Below, piece by piece: positions 8,141 to 15,996 of a DNA stretch of 64,000 nucleotides. Positions within the stretch are counted from its first letter, which is position 1; each line of letters begins with the position of its first letter. This DNA is from DASUPK01 sp963815045 (GTDB lineage Bacteria; Actinomycetota; Thermoleophilia; Solirubrobacterales; 70-9): positions 1 to 64,000 of the forward strand of contig CAWFET010000004.1 of the NCBI GenBank assembly GCA_963815045.1. Reading direction: 5' to 3'. The translations under genes and the position numbers were made by a program. Below the pieces are notes generated by a model, which saw only the letters and a list, made by a program, of their open reading frames with translations, had not been told where the DNA came from and ran no database searches.

Positions 8141-9556
8141 ATGCCGACAGCACTTGGCCACCGCTCGCCGGAAGGAACCGCGCAACGCCTCCAGGGGGTC
8201 GTGGGCGATCTGCGACGGGAGGTCGCCGGCGAGGGCGACGAGATCTTCAAGCGCTGGCTGCCACGGATCCACCGCGAGGACTTCATTCCCAGCGCCCGCA
8301 ATCTCGCTTACTACGTTGCGCTGCGGCACCACGACCTGCGCAAGCTCCAGGTCGAGCTGATGCCCCTCGGGCTTTCCTCACTCGGGCGCTGCGAGGCCAG
8401 GGTGATGCCGACGCTCGATGCGGTGCTCGCCGCGCTCAGGCAGATCGCGACCTCCGACGCGCCGCCCTCCCATCCCGATGCAGACGAGTTCTTTGAGGGG
8501 GATGAGCTGCTCCGCGTTCAGACCGAGGCGGTCCTCGGCCCCACCCCGAACCATCGCGCGGTTCGGGTGATGGTGACGATGCCCGCCGAGGCGGCGACCT
8601 CCTACGACCTCGTTCTCGGTCTCGTCGTCTGTGGAATGGACGTCGCCCGGATCAACTGCGCTCACGACGACGCGGCCGCCTGGACGGCGATCGCATCACA
8701 CGTCCGCCGCGCTGCGGGCGAGACCGGGCGGTCCTGCCGCGTCTGCTTCGACCTCTGCGGGCCGCGATCCCGGACCGTGTCGACGACCGTCGCGCACGAT
8801 CGTCGCATCCATCGCGGCGACCGCGTGCTGATGACGAGCCGGCCGGTTCCCGTCGGAGCGGAATGGGAGCTCCAGTTCGAATGCTCGTCGCCCGATGCCG
8901 CCGGCCAGCTCGCCGAGGGGGACGAGGTCTGGGTCAACGAGGGAAGGCTCGGCGCGATCGTCGAAAGGAGGCTCGGAGACGACCTGCTACTTCGCGTGAC
9001 CGATGCTCGCGAGAAAGGTGAGCACCTCCGCGTCGACAAGGGCCTCAACTTTCCGAAGACGGAGCTCGCCCTCGATCCGCTGACCTCGTCTGACCTCGCC
9101 GCCCTTGACGCGGTTGCCCCGCACGCGGATCTGATCGGCTACTCGTTCGTTCAGCGAACCGACCAGATCGCGCGCCTCCAGGACGAGTTGGCTCACCGCG
9201 ACGCGGGGGGCGTCGGCCTGATCGCCAAGATCGAGACGCGTCTCGCCTTCAAGAATCTGCCGGAGCTGATCATCCAGGGAGGCGGCATGCAGCCGTTCGG
9301 GGTCATGATCGCGCGCGGCGACCTCGCGGTCGAGGTGGGCTATCGCCGGATGGCTGAGATCCAGGAGGAGCTGCTCTGGCTCTGCGAGGCGGCGCACGTG
9401 CCGGTGATCTGGGCCACCCAGGTCCTCGACACCTTCGTCAAGAAGGGTGCCCGTCACCGAGCCGAGCTCACCGACGCGGCGATGGCCGAGCGCGCCGAGG
9501 ACGTCGCAAAGGGCACGGGGCCGCACGGCGAGCGTCCGGCGGTATCGCACGCCTGA
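8141..9556 (+). CDS. Pyruvate kinase-like protein without the C-terminal regulatory domain
   Basis: Residues from about 125 match the pyruvate kinase barrel. There is a substrate-loop equivalent GMDVARINCAHD, the B-domain region, a catalytic lysine in GLIAKIETRLAFKNL, the metal-binding block MIARGDLAVEVGY and the late ATQVLDTFVKKGARHRAELTDAAMAERAE. The first 120 residues are an extra helical domain. After AERAE the normal ECVMLNKGP block is replaced by DVAKGTGPHGERPAVSHA and the protein stops. The end of the barrel and the whole allosteric domain are therefore absent. It may be an active short form, a regulator or a 3'-damaged gene. There is no clear ribosome site before ATG 8141. Confidence 0.65.
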   Translation: MPTALGHRSPEGTAQRLQGVVGDLRREVAGEGDEIFKRWLPRIHREDFIPSARNLAYYVALRHHDLRKLQVELMPLGLSSLGRCEARVMPTLDAVLAALRQIATSDAPPSHPDADEFFEGDELLRVQTEAVLGPTPNHRAVRVMVTMPAEAATSYDLVLGLVVCGMDVARINCAHDDAAAWTAIASHVRRAAGETGRSCRVCFDLCGPRSRTVSTTVAHDRRIHRGDRVLMTSRPVPVGAEWELQFECSSPDAAGQLAEGDEVWVNEGRLGAIVERRLGDDLLLRVTDAREKGEHLRVDKGLNFPKTELALDPLTSSDLAALDAVAPHADLIGYSFVQRTDQIARLQDELAHRDAGGVGLIAKIETRLAFKNLPELIIQGGGMQPFGVMIARGDLAVEVGYRRMAEIQEELLWLCEAAHVPVIWATQVLDTFVKKGARHRAELTDAAMAERAEDVAKGTGPHGERPAVSHA

Positions 9557-9581
9557 CTCATCCTGACCTCCTTCAGAAGCC

Positions 9582-10283
9582 CTAGGTCGAGGGCAGTGGC
9601 GCCTGGCCGGGGTGCGAGGCGTCCTCGAACTCCCGGAAGAGGCCGGTGACCACGAAGGCGACCTGCTCTCCGATGTCGACGGCGTTGTCGCCGATCCGCT
9701 CCAGGGCGCGCGCGACGAGCATCATCGTCATCGCCCACTCGCGCACGTCGGCGTCGTCGCCGACCTGCACCGCGATCTTGAAGCACTCCTTGTTCAGGTT
9801 GTCGATCAGGTCGTCCTGGCGGACGAGGTCGCGCGCGAGCTCGACGTCGCGGCCCTCGAACGCCTTCTTCGCCTGGGAGAGCATCGAGCGGCCCTGCTTG
9901 CCCATCAGCACGACCCTGTCGACCATCTCGTCATGGACTGGAGCGTCGTTGCCGGTCAGGGGGATGACCTTCGAGATGTTCACGCACTGATCCCCCATAC
10001 GCTCGATCGAGTGCATCACGTGCAGCAGGGCGGAGATCAGCCGCAGGTCGGTGGCAACGGGAGCCTGGGTCGCGAGCATCGTGAGGATCTCCTGGTGAAC
10101 CTCGAGGTATCGGCCGTCGATCCGGTCGTCGTCGGCGATGACGAGCTCGGCGAGCTCCATGTCCTGATGCTGAACGGCCTCCATCGTGCGGTCGAGCGAG
10201 GCGATGACGAGGTCGAGCCCGCTCAGGCAGTTCTTCTCCAGCTCGTCGAGCTGGTCCTGGTAGTGCATGCGTGCCTCGGGCAT
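9582..10283 (-). CDS. phoU: Phosphate signalling protein PhoU
   Basis: Cytoplasmic all-helical protein that links Pst transport state to the phosphate two-component system and restrains uptake when phosphate is plentiful. The 233 residues show the two PhoU repeats, with hallmark segments DLRLISALLHVMHSIERMGD in the first and VARALERIGDNAVDIGEQV in the second, the metal-binding ExxxD-type helices. ATG 10283 shares its A with the pstB TGA, so translation is coupled. It is the last gene of the second pst operon. Confidence 0.95.
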   Translation of the reverse strand: MPEARMHYQDQLDELEKNCLSGLDLVIASLDRTMEAVQHQDMELAELVIADDDRIDGRYLEVHQEILTMLATQAPVATDLRLISALLHVMHSIERMGDQCVNISKVIPLTGNDAPVHDEMVDRVVLMGKQGRSMLSQAKKAFEGRDVELARDLVRQDDLIDNLNKECFKIAVQVGDDADVREWAMTMMLVARALERIGDNAVDIGEQVAFVVTGLFREFEDASHPGQAPLPST

Positions 10284-11173
10284 CAGCCGAACCTCCCGCT
10301 GACGTAGTCCTCCGTCTCCTTCTTGGAGGGCGTGGTGAACATCTTGTCGGTGGCATCCATCTCGACCAGGCGGCCCGGCGTACCGGCGGACTCGAGGTTG
10401 AAGAACGCCGTGACGTCGCTGACACGGGCCGCCTGCTGCATGTTGTGGGTGACGATCGCGATCGTGTAGCGCGTTTTCAGCTCCTCGATCAGATCCTCGA
10501 CCGCAAGCGTGGCGACGGGATCGAGGGCCGAGCACGGCTCGTCCATCAACAGCACCTCGGGCGCGACGGCGATCGCGCGGGCGATGCACAGCCGCTGCTG
10601 CTGGCCGCCGGAGAGGGCCGAGCCCTTCCGGTCCAGACGGTCCTTGACCTCCTCCCAGAGGTGGGCGCCGCGAAGGGACTTCTCGACGACATCGTCTTTC
10701 TCGGACTTCGAGATCCCCCTGCGGTTGAGGGAGAGGCCCGCGGCGACGTTCTCGTAGACCGACATCGTCGGAAACGGGTTGGGCGCCTGGAACACCATCC
10801 CCACGAGCCGACGGACCTCCACCGGATCGACGTTGGACGCGTAGATGTTCTGGTCGTCGAGGATCACCTCGCCGTCGACCCGTGCACCCGGGGTGAGCTC
10901 GTGCATCCGGTTCAGCGATCGGAGCATGGTCGTCTTCCCGCATCCCGAGGAGCCGATCAGGGCCGTCACCTGATTCGGCTCGATCGTCATCGATACGTCC
11001 TGGACGGCGTGGAAGTCGCCGTAGTAGAGGTTCACGTCCTTGACGGTGAAGCGCTTCGCCATGCGCTCGACCTTATCGCCACCGCGCCTGACGGCCTTTT
11101 TGGCCGTCCGGGCGAGATCCGTCGCCACGCTGGAGCTCCGTGTCTCCCTGGTCGCATCCGTTGTCTCGGGCAT
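10283..11173 (-). CDS. pstB: Phosphate ABC transporter ATP-binding protein PstB, second copy
   Basis: ATPase of the phosphate importer, 296 residues. Walker A is GSSGCGKT, the Q-loop is VGMVFQAPNPFPTMSVYENV, the signature is LSGGQQQR, Walker B is VLLMDEPCSALDP, and the H-loop is IAIVTHNMQQAARVSD. The C-terminus DYVSGRFG is typical. The start ATG 11173 is preceded by a strong GGAGGAAC site; an in-frame ATG at 11206 lacks one. About 40 basic residues precede the ATPase core, which begins MAKRFTVKDVNLYYGDFHAV. It lies between pstA2 and phoU. Confidence 0.95.
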   Translation of the reverse strand: MPETTDATRETRSSSVATDLARTAKKAVRRGGDKVERMAKRFTVKDVNLYYGDFHAVQDVSMTIEPNQVTALIGSSGCGKTTMLRSLNRMHELTPGARVDGEVILDDQNIYASNVDPVEVRRLVGMVFQAPNPFPTMSVYENVAAGLSLNRRGISKSEKDDVVEKSLRGAHLWEEVKDRLDRKGSALSGGQQQRLCIARAIAVAPEVLLMDEPCSALDPVATLAVEDLIEELKTRYTIAIVTHNMQQAARVSDVTAFFNLESAGTPGRLVEMDATDKMFTTPSKKETEDYVSGRFG

Positions 11174-11211
11174 GTTCCTCCTGTCCCTGGGCATTCGAAG
11201 TCTCAAGTGCG

Positions 11212-12330
11212 CTATCTGGTGTCTCGAAGATCGGTGCCGAAGCGCCGGTAGATGAAGCGGGCCAGCAGGCTCAGGATCATCACCATGAGGATCAGCGTGA
11301 GGGCCGCAGCCCAGGCCTTGTCGTAGGAGGCCTGCACGTCCACGCCGGGGTCCTTGTACTCACTGTAGGCGTAGACCGCAAGGTTCTGCATCCGCCCGCT
11401 GAGCGGGTTCGTGTTGACCGAGTCGATCACGCCGGTGGTGACCAGCAGCGGGGCCGTCTCGCCGATCACGCGGGCGATCGCCAGCATCACGCCCGTGACC
11501 AGCCCGGCGAGCGCCGTGGGCAGCACGATCTTGGTCACGACCCTCCACTTCGGGGTTCCGAGCGCATAGGCGGCCTCGCGCAGATGGTCGGGGACGATCT
11601 TCAGGATCTCCTCCGCCGACCGGATGACGATCGGGATCATGAGGACGGTCAGCGCGACCGAGCCGATGATCCCGAGGCGGATTCCCGGGCCGAGGAACGC
11701 CGCGAACAGCGCATAGGCGAACAGGCCCGCCACGATCGACGGGATGCCGGTCATAACGTCGACGAAGAAGGTCAGCGCCTTGCGCAGGCGACCCGTCCCG
11801 TACTCGTTCAGATAGACGGCGGCCATGATCCCGATCGGGACCGAGATCAGGGCGGCAACGCCGGTGATGACCAGCGTGCCGACGATCGCGTGCTGCGCGC
11901 CACCGCCGGCACCGATCACGCCGCGGGCCGACTCCGTGAAGAACGAGCCGTCGAAGCGAGCCGTGCCGCGCTTGATCACCTCGTAGAGCACAGAGAAGAG
12001 GGGAAGCACGGCGACACCGAAACCGGTGACGATGCCCAGCGTCACCAACCGGTCCAGCGCCTGCCGGCGGCCCTCGGCGATCAACGACCAGATGTAGGCG
12101 GTGGGCAGAGCGATCAGCGCGGTGACGACGAAGAAGAGGACGATGGTGAAACCGCCCGTCGCGAGCAGGATCGCGAGGGCAACCAGGGCTGAACCTGCCG
12201 CCACGGCGCGCAGGAACCACGCGGGGAGTGTGCCGCTGCTGACCCCAGGCCCCCCGATCGCCGCGATGCTCTCCGCCGGATCGAAGGCGGCCGCCGGATT
12301 CTCGTGTCGCCTGTCCCTGGGCTCGCTCAC
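11212..12330 (-). CDS. pstA: Phosphate ABC transporter permease PstA, second copy
   Basis: Membrane subunit of 372 residues, longer than usual because of an N-terminal segment with two extra hydrophobic helices (AVAAGSALVALAILLATGGF and a following ALIALPTAYIWSLIAE). The permease core follows, with AAVYLNEYGTG, VDVMTGIPSIVAGLFAYALF, LREAAYALGTPKWRVVTKIV and ARVIGETAPLLVTTGV. It starts at a GTG that overlaps the pstC stop by 4 bp (GTGA). Compared with the first pstA (2076) it diverges clearly, so the two systems are not a recent duplication. Confidence 0.93.
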   Translation of the reverse strand: MSEPRDRRHENPAAAFDPAESIAAIGGPGVSSGTLPAWFLRAVAAGSALVALAILLATGGFTIVLFFVVTALIALPTAYIWSLIAEGRRQALDRLVTLGIVTGFGVAVLPLFSVLYEVIKRGTARFDGSFFTESARGVIGAGGGAQHAIVGTLVITGVAALISVPIGIMAAVYLNEYGTGRLRKALTFFVDVMTGIPSIVAGLFAYALFAAFLGPGIRLGIIGSVALTVLMIPIVIRSAEEILKIVPDHLREAAYALGTPKWRVVTKIVLPTALAGLVTGVMLAIARVIGETAPLLVTTGVIDSVNTNPLSGRMQNLAVYAYSEYKDPGVDVQASYDKAWAAALTLILMVMILSLLARFIYRRFGTDLRDTR

Positions 12331-13283
12331 TCCGACTCCGATCGGGAGATGATCAGCCGGGCGATCATGTTGACCACCAGGGTTATGCCGAAGAGGACGA
12401 GGCCGGACGCGATCAGGACGTTGACGTCAAGGCCGGAGGACTCGGGGAACTTGAGAGCGATGTTCGCCGCGATGGGCGTCGGGTTCTCCTGGCTGACCAG
12501 GTTGAAGGTGACGATCCCGGAGGCCGAGAGGATGATCACCACAGCCATGGTCTCACCCAGAGCACGGCCGAGGCCGAGCATCGAGCCGCTGATCACGGCT
12601 GACTTGCCGAAGGGCAGCACCGACATCCGAATCATCTCCCAGCGGGTGGCGCCCAACGCCAGTGCGCCCTCCTCGAGCCGCCGCGGCGTCTGCGAGAAGA
12701 CCTCGCGCGCAACGGCGGAGACGATCGGCAGGATCATCAGCGCCAGGACCATTCCGGCGGTAAGCATCGTTCGGCCGGTCACCGACGCCGGGCCCGCAAA
12801 GAACGGAACCCAGCTCAGGTGCGCGACCAGCCAGTCCAGGATCGGCACCATCGCTGGGCCGAGAACGAAGATCCCCCAGAGGCCGTAGACGATGCTTGGG
12901 ATCGCCGCGAGCAGATCGACGACGTAGGCGAGGGAGAGCGCCATTCGGCGCGGGGCGACGTGGCTGATGAAGAGCGCGACAGCCACCGCGAGGGGGACCG
13001 CCACGACCACGGCGACGACGGCCGCCAGGATGGTGCCGAAGGCAAGCGGGGCGATGTAGTCGACGAGCGTGTTGCCGTCGGGAAGGTCGGCGGTGCTCGC
13101 GGTGACCGCCGGGATGGAATCGGCGATCAGGAAGATTGCAACGCCGCCGAGCAGGGCGAGAACCGCGACCCCGGCGATCACGGCGGCGTTGGAGAAGATC
13201 CTGTCTCCGGGGCGGCGCTTGCCGCCGGAGGCCGAAGCGAGAATCTGTCCCGCCTGGGTCGTTGTGTCGGTGTGAGCTTCCAT
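12327..13283 (-). CDS. pstC: Phosphate ABC transporter permease PstC, second copy
   Basis: Membrane subunit of 318 residues. There is a short polar N-terminus (MEAHTDTTTQAGQ), a first helix near residues 30-55 (AVIAGVAVLALLGGVAIFLI) and the permease domain with VDLLAAIPSIVYGLWGIFVL, EGALALGATRWEMIRMSVLP and LGRALGETMAVVIILSASG. ATG 13283 opens the gene after a 74-bp gap from pstS that contains a strong hairpin. It overlaps pstA by 4 bp. Confidence 0.94.
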   Translation of the reverse strand: MEAHTDTTTQAGQILASASGGKRRPGDRIFSNAAVIAGVAVLALLGGVAIFLIADSIPAVTASTADLPDGNTLVDYIAPLAFGTILAAVVAVVVAVPLAVAVALFISHVAPRRMALSLAYVVDLLAAIPSIVYGLWGIFVLGPAMVPILDWLVAHLSWVPFFAGPASVTGRTMLTAGMVLALMILPIVSAVAREVFSQTPRRLEEGALALGATRWEMIRMSVLPFGKSAVISGSMLGLGRALGETMAVVIILSASGIVTFNLVSQENPTPIAANIALKFPESSGLDVNVLIASGLVLFGITLVVNMIARLIISRSESE

Positions 13284-13309
13284 CTACTTCCGTGTCGTTG
13301 GAAACGGGA

Positions 13310-13343
13310 CGGGGGATCCCGCGCCTGAGCGCGGGATCCCCCG
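13310..13343 (-). terminator. Strong hairpin between pstS2 and pstC2 (attenuator or mRNA stabiliser)
   Basis: Perfect 15-bp inverted repeat, arms 13310-13324 and 13329-13343, four-base loop CTGA. It begins 15 bases after the pstS stop and ends before the pstC start, with no T run. In many pst operons such an element lets pstS be made in excess over the membrane subunits, and that role is inferred here. Confidence 0.55.
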
Positions 13344-13357
13344 GTCCACGGTCTGGA

Positions 13358-14443
13358 TCAGCCGCCGATCGCGTCGACCGCCTTCTGATCCTCCGTCTGG
13401 ATCGTCGGTCCGATCGGAGCCGAACCGGCGTTCTGCGCTGCGACCTGCTGACCTTCGTCACTGATCACGAAGTTGAAGTACGCCTTGACCAGATCGGTGG
13501 TCGAGGAGTCCTTGTACTTCGTGCAGCCCATCAGCCAGGAAACCAACAGCAGCGGGTAATTCTTCGGATCGGTCGACGTACGCTCGACCTTGTACGCGAA
13601 TACGTACTGACCCTGGCTCAGCGCCGGGTCCTTCTGCGACACGTCGAAGTCGGCGGTCGCACCGGCGGCGCTCGGCGCCACAAAGGTGCTGCCGACCTTG
13701 ACCTTGGCGACACCGAGGCCTCCGGCCTGGCTGTCGTCGGCGTAACCGATCGTGCCCTCGCCGGCCTTGACGGCCTGAATCACGCCAGAGGTCTGGGCAC
13801 CCGACTCGCCGCTCTTCAGCGGCCAGTTGCCGTCGGCATCGAACGTCCAGACACTCGGAGCTGCCTCATGGAGGTAGTCCGTGAAGTTGAACGTCGTTCC
13901 CGACTCATCCGAGCGGTGCACGGGCGTGATCTTCGTGCTGGGCAGGTCCACTCCCGGGTTGTCCGCCTTGATGGCCGGATCGTCCCAGGTCGTAATCTCG
14001 CCCTTGAACATCTTCGCGGTCGTGTCCGGGCTGAGCTGCAGATTGTCGACACCGGGCAGGTTGTAGACGATCGCGAGCGGTGAGATGTAGACCGGGATCT
14101 CGACCAACTGGCCGCCTTCGCCGGAGCATCGCTTCGTCGCCTGGGGCAGCTCCTCGCTGTCAAAGGCCGCATCGCTGCCCGCGAAGGCAGTGTTGCCGCC
14201 GGCGATGAACTGATCCCGGCCGCCGCCGGATCCGATCGCGTCGTAGGACACCGTCGCATTCGAGTTCTCATCCTCGAACTTGGCAACCCAAGCCTCCTGA
14301 GCGGCCTGCTGCGCGCTCGAGCCCGCGCCGGCGATCGTGCCGGACGCACCTCCAGACGAGCTGCTGCCGCTCGAACCGCAGGCAGCAGCGGTCAGAGCCA
14401 AGACCGCGGAGGCGGCCAGTACGAGCCACCACTTCCTATTCAT
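13358..14443 (-). CDS. pstS: Phosphate-binding lipoprotein PstS, second copy
   Basis: Lipid-anchored phosphate receptor of 361 residues. ATG 14443 gives MNRKWW plus a hydrophobic helix and a lipobox LTAAACGSS. An in-frame ATG at 14464 would add seven residues. Binding-site blocks are GAGSSAQQAAQEAWVAKFED, YDAIGSGGGRDQFIAGG, FAGSDAAFDSEELP, ITPVHRSDESGTTFNFTDYL and EGTIGYADDSQAGG. A serine/glycine linker follows the lipid cysteine. It is the first gene of the second pst operon, with an 11-bp repeat array about 105 bp upstream. Confidence 0.94.
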   Translation of the reverse strand: MNRKWWLVLAASAVLALTAAACGSSGSSSSGGASGTIAGAGSSAQQAAQEAWVAKFEDENSNATVSYDAIGSGGGRDQFIAGGNTAFAGSDAAFDSEELPQATKRCSGEGGQLVEIPVYISPLAIVYNLPGVDNLQLSPDTTAKMFKGEITTWDDPAIKADNPGVDLPSTKITPVHRSDESGTTFNFTDYLHEAAPSVWTFDADGNWPLKSGESGAQTSGVIQAVKAGEGTIGYADDSQAGGLGVAKVKVGSTFVAPSAAGATADFDVSQKDPALSQGQYVFAYKVERTSTDPKNYPLLLVSWLMGCTKYKDSSTTDLVKAYFNFVISDEGQQVAAQNAGSAPIGPTIQTEDQKAVDAIGG

Positions 14444-14547
14444 TGAGTCGCTCCTTTTTCGCATTTCGAAAAGGGACGGCGGCTCAACGGCTCGCCTCCC
14501 TCAGATGGTTTGAGGTGTCGGACCCTTCCAGCGGGTGGTGGCCAGCT

Positions 14548-14587
14548 TGTTACGTTCGTGTGGCCCACTTGTAAAAAGGATGTAAAT
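14548..14587 (-). promoter_or_regulatory. Four-unit 11-bp direct repeat (PHO box-like) upstream of pstS2
   Basis: On the minus strand the heptamers ATTTACA, TTTTACA, GGCCACA and CGTAACA start exactly 11 bp apart (plus-strand positions 14581, 14570, 14559 and 14548). Each fits a relaxed form of the PhoP unit GTTCACC. One helical turn per unit is what a head-to-tail OmpR-family dimer array requires. It faces pstS2. Confidence 0.6.
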
Positions 14588-14611
14588 CAGCCGCAAATGT
14601 CGCCCGGCGTC

Positions 14612-14980
14612 TCAGGCCTGGGGCGAGAACCGGTAGCCGATGCCGGTGTGGGTGTGAATGAAGCGGCGGCCGGGCAGCGCCCGGCTCAGCTTCGCCCTCA
14701 GTCGGCCGACGTACACGTCGACCGAGCGGTCACTCTTCTTGTAGGAGCGCCTCCATACGGACTCGTAGAGCTCCTCCCGGGTCATCACCCGCTCGGCGTT
14801 GTGAGCGAGCTCCGTGAGGAGCTGCAACTCCCGCACGGTGAGCACCAGTGGCCTGCCGTCCACCAGCGCGGCATGATCCGCGGGCCGGATCTCCAACCGC
14901 CCCGCATACACGGGGGTTTGGTCCTGGCCGGCCAGGGCGATCATCGATACCTGGGTCGCCGCACCGTTCTCGCCATCCAT
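14612..14980 (-). CDS. Stand-alone OmpR-type winged-helix DNA-binding protein (no receiver domain)
   Basis: A 122-residue protein that is almost entirely one Trans_reg_C winged helix (residues about 26-120). The recognition region is KKSDRSVDVYVGRLRAKLSR and the terminal hairpin is RFIHTHTGIGYRFSPQA. It closely parallels the C-terminal half of the response regulator at 15997 (DRSVDVFVRKLRQKLQRH, YIHTHFGIGYRF). There is no phosphoacceptor domain, so phosphorylation cannot control it directly. It may compete with, or back up, the full regulator at the 11-bp repeats, which is an inference. It lies between the PstS-like gene and pstS2 on the same strand. Confidence 0.82.
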   Translation of the reverse strand: MDGENGAATQVSMIALAGQDQTPVYAGRLEIRPADHAALVDGRPLVLTVRELQLLTELAHNAERVMTREELYESVWRRSYKKSDRSVDVYVGRLRAKLSRALPGRRFIHTHTGIGYRFSPQA

Positions 14981-15016
14981 TGGGCCGGAGCTTGGCCGCT
15001 GGAATCGCGGAAGTAG

Positions 15017-15919
15017 TTACGGTCGAGTGAACTTCCGGTAAACGCCATGTGAAACCGAGACCGATAGGGCCCCGTCGGAGGCGCGAATCGCGGGCGGATG
15101 TGCCAGGTATTCGAGAAGAAAGTGGCGCGCCGCGGGCTCTCTCAGCGAGTTCGCGCTGACCTCCAGATAGAGAGGGCGCGGCACCACCCGGATCGCGCGC
15201 AGGCCCAACCCCGGCTTCAGCTGCGCCAGCGGGAGAAAGCCGATCGCGCCCGTAGACGATGCCACCGCACGCGTGAGGTCCTTGACCGTATCCGTCACCT
15301 CGTAGTCATCCCGCATCAACGGATCGTCCGGGCCGAACAACGCCTCGGCCAGCAGCGTGGCGGCGGCGCTGTCGGGCTTCCACCCCACCGGCTCGATGGG
15401 CGTACCCGGAAAGCTCGGATCCACATCCGCCCAGCTGCTGGCGGGGGCTGCTCTGCGCCAGATCGTCTTTGCCTGGCCGCGGCTCAGGTGATCCACGAAG
15501 CGATTCCTCTTCCCCACCACGAGGGCGATCGGGGCACGGGCCACCTCGACCTCGTAATAGCGGTGTCCGGACTGGCGGCAGTCGCGGCGCTCCGCTCGAA
15601 CGAGGCGGCGAGCGACGGCGGCGATGTCCACCTCGCCCGCGCAGAAGAGCGCGAGCGCGCTCCGATCGCCCGACGCTCCGACGGTGACCCGCACTCCGGG
15701 GTGCCGGCGCTGGAATCTCTCGGCGGCGCGCTCGAGCGGGCCGCGCATCGCTCCCGCGCCGTCGATCGCCACCGCGCCGTGGAGCCCGTCACGCTTGCGG
15801 GAGCGCGCCTGATCGCTGCCACCGCTGTCAGCCGCCGCGATACCCACCAGCGTCCCGACGACGATCACCGGTGCCAGCTGGATCAGGGCTCGCCGTGCCC
15901 GAAAGGAGGTCCGACGCAT
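15017..15919 (-). CDS. PstS-like periplasmic substrate-binding protein
   Basis: A secreted, solute-binding protein of 300 residues with an N-terminal signal or anchor segment (ALIQLAPVIVVGTLVGIAAA). The PBP-like fold is seen from VAIDGAGAMRGPLERAAERF through VTVGASGDRSALALFCAGEV, ARAPIALVVGKRNRFVDHLS and SSTGAIGFLPLAQLKPG to HFLLEYLAHPP. Compared with PstS it lacks the SGGG phosphate loop in recognisable form, with GASGDRS at the equivalent place. The ligand could be phosphate or another oxyanion. A three-unit PHO-like box lies 35 bp upstream, which supports a role in phosphate starvation. Confidence 0.75.
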   Translation of the reverse strand: MRRTSFRARRALIQLAPVIVVGTLVGIAAADSGGSDQARSRKRDGLHGAVAIDGAGAMRGPLERAAERFQRRHPGVRVTVGASGDRSALALFCAGEVDIAAVARRLVRAERRDCRQSGHRYYEVEVARAPIALVVGKRNRFVDHLSRGQAKTIWRRAAPASSWADVDPSFPGTPIEPVGWKPDSAAATLLAEALFGPDDPLMRDDYEVTDTVKDLTRAVASSTGAIGFLPLAQLKPGLGLRAIRVVPRPLYLEVSANSLREPAARHFLLEYLAHPPAIRASDGALSVSVSHGVYRKFTRP

Positions 15920-15953
15920 TGCCGCACGAGACTAGCCCGGCGCACCTGGACGG

Positions 15954-15982
15954 TGTGAATCCGGGGTGAACGCCAGGTGAAG
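15954..15982 (-). promoter_or_regulatory. Three-unit PHO box upstream of the PstS-like gene
   Basis: On the minus strand CTTCACC (15976-15982), GTTCACC (15965-15971) and ATTCACA (15954-15960) are each 11 bp apart. The middle unit is identical to the Streptomyces PhoP heptamer. This is the clearest copy in the window, 35 bp upstream of the start at 15919. Confidence 0.7.
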
Positions 15983-15996
15983 CGACGGGTGCCGGG

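Noticed and set aside
9582..10943. 453-residue minus-strand frame covering phoU and part of pstB
   Set aside because: Its first 220 residues are an out-of-frame reading of pstB. PhoU proper starts at 10283.
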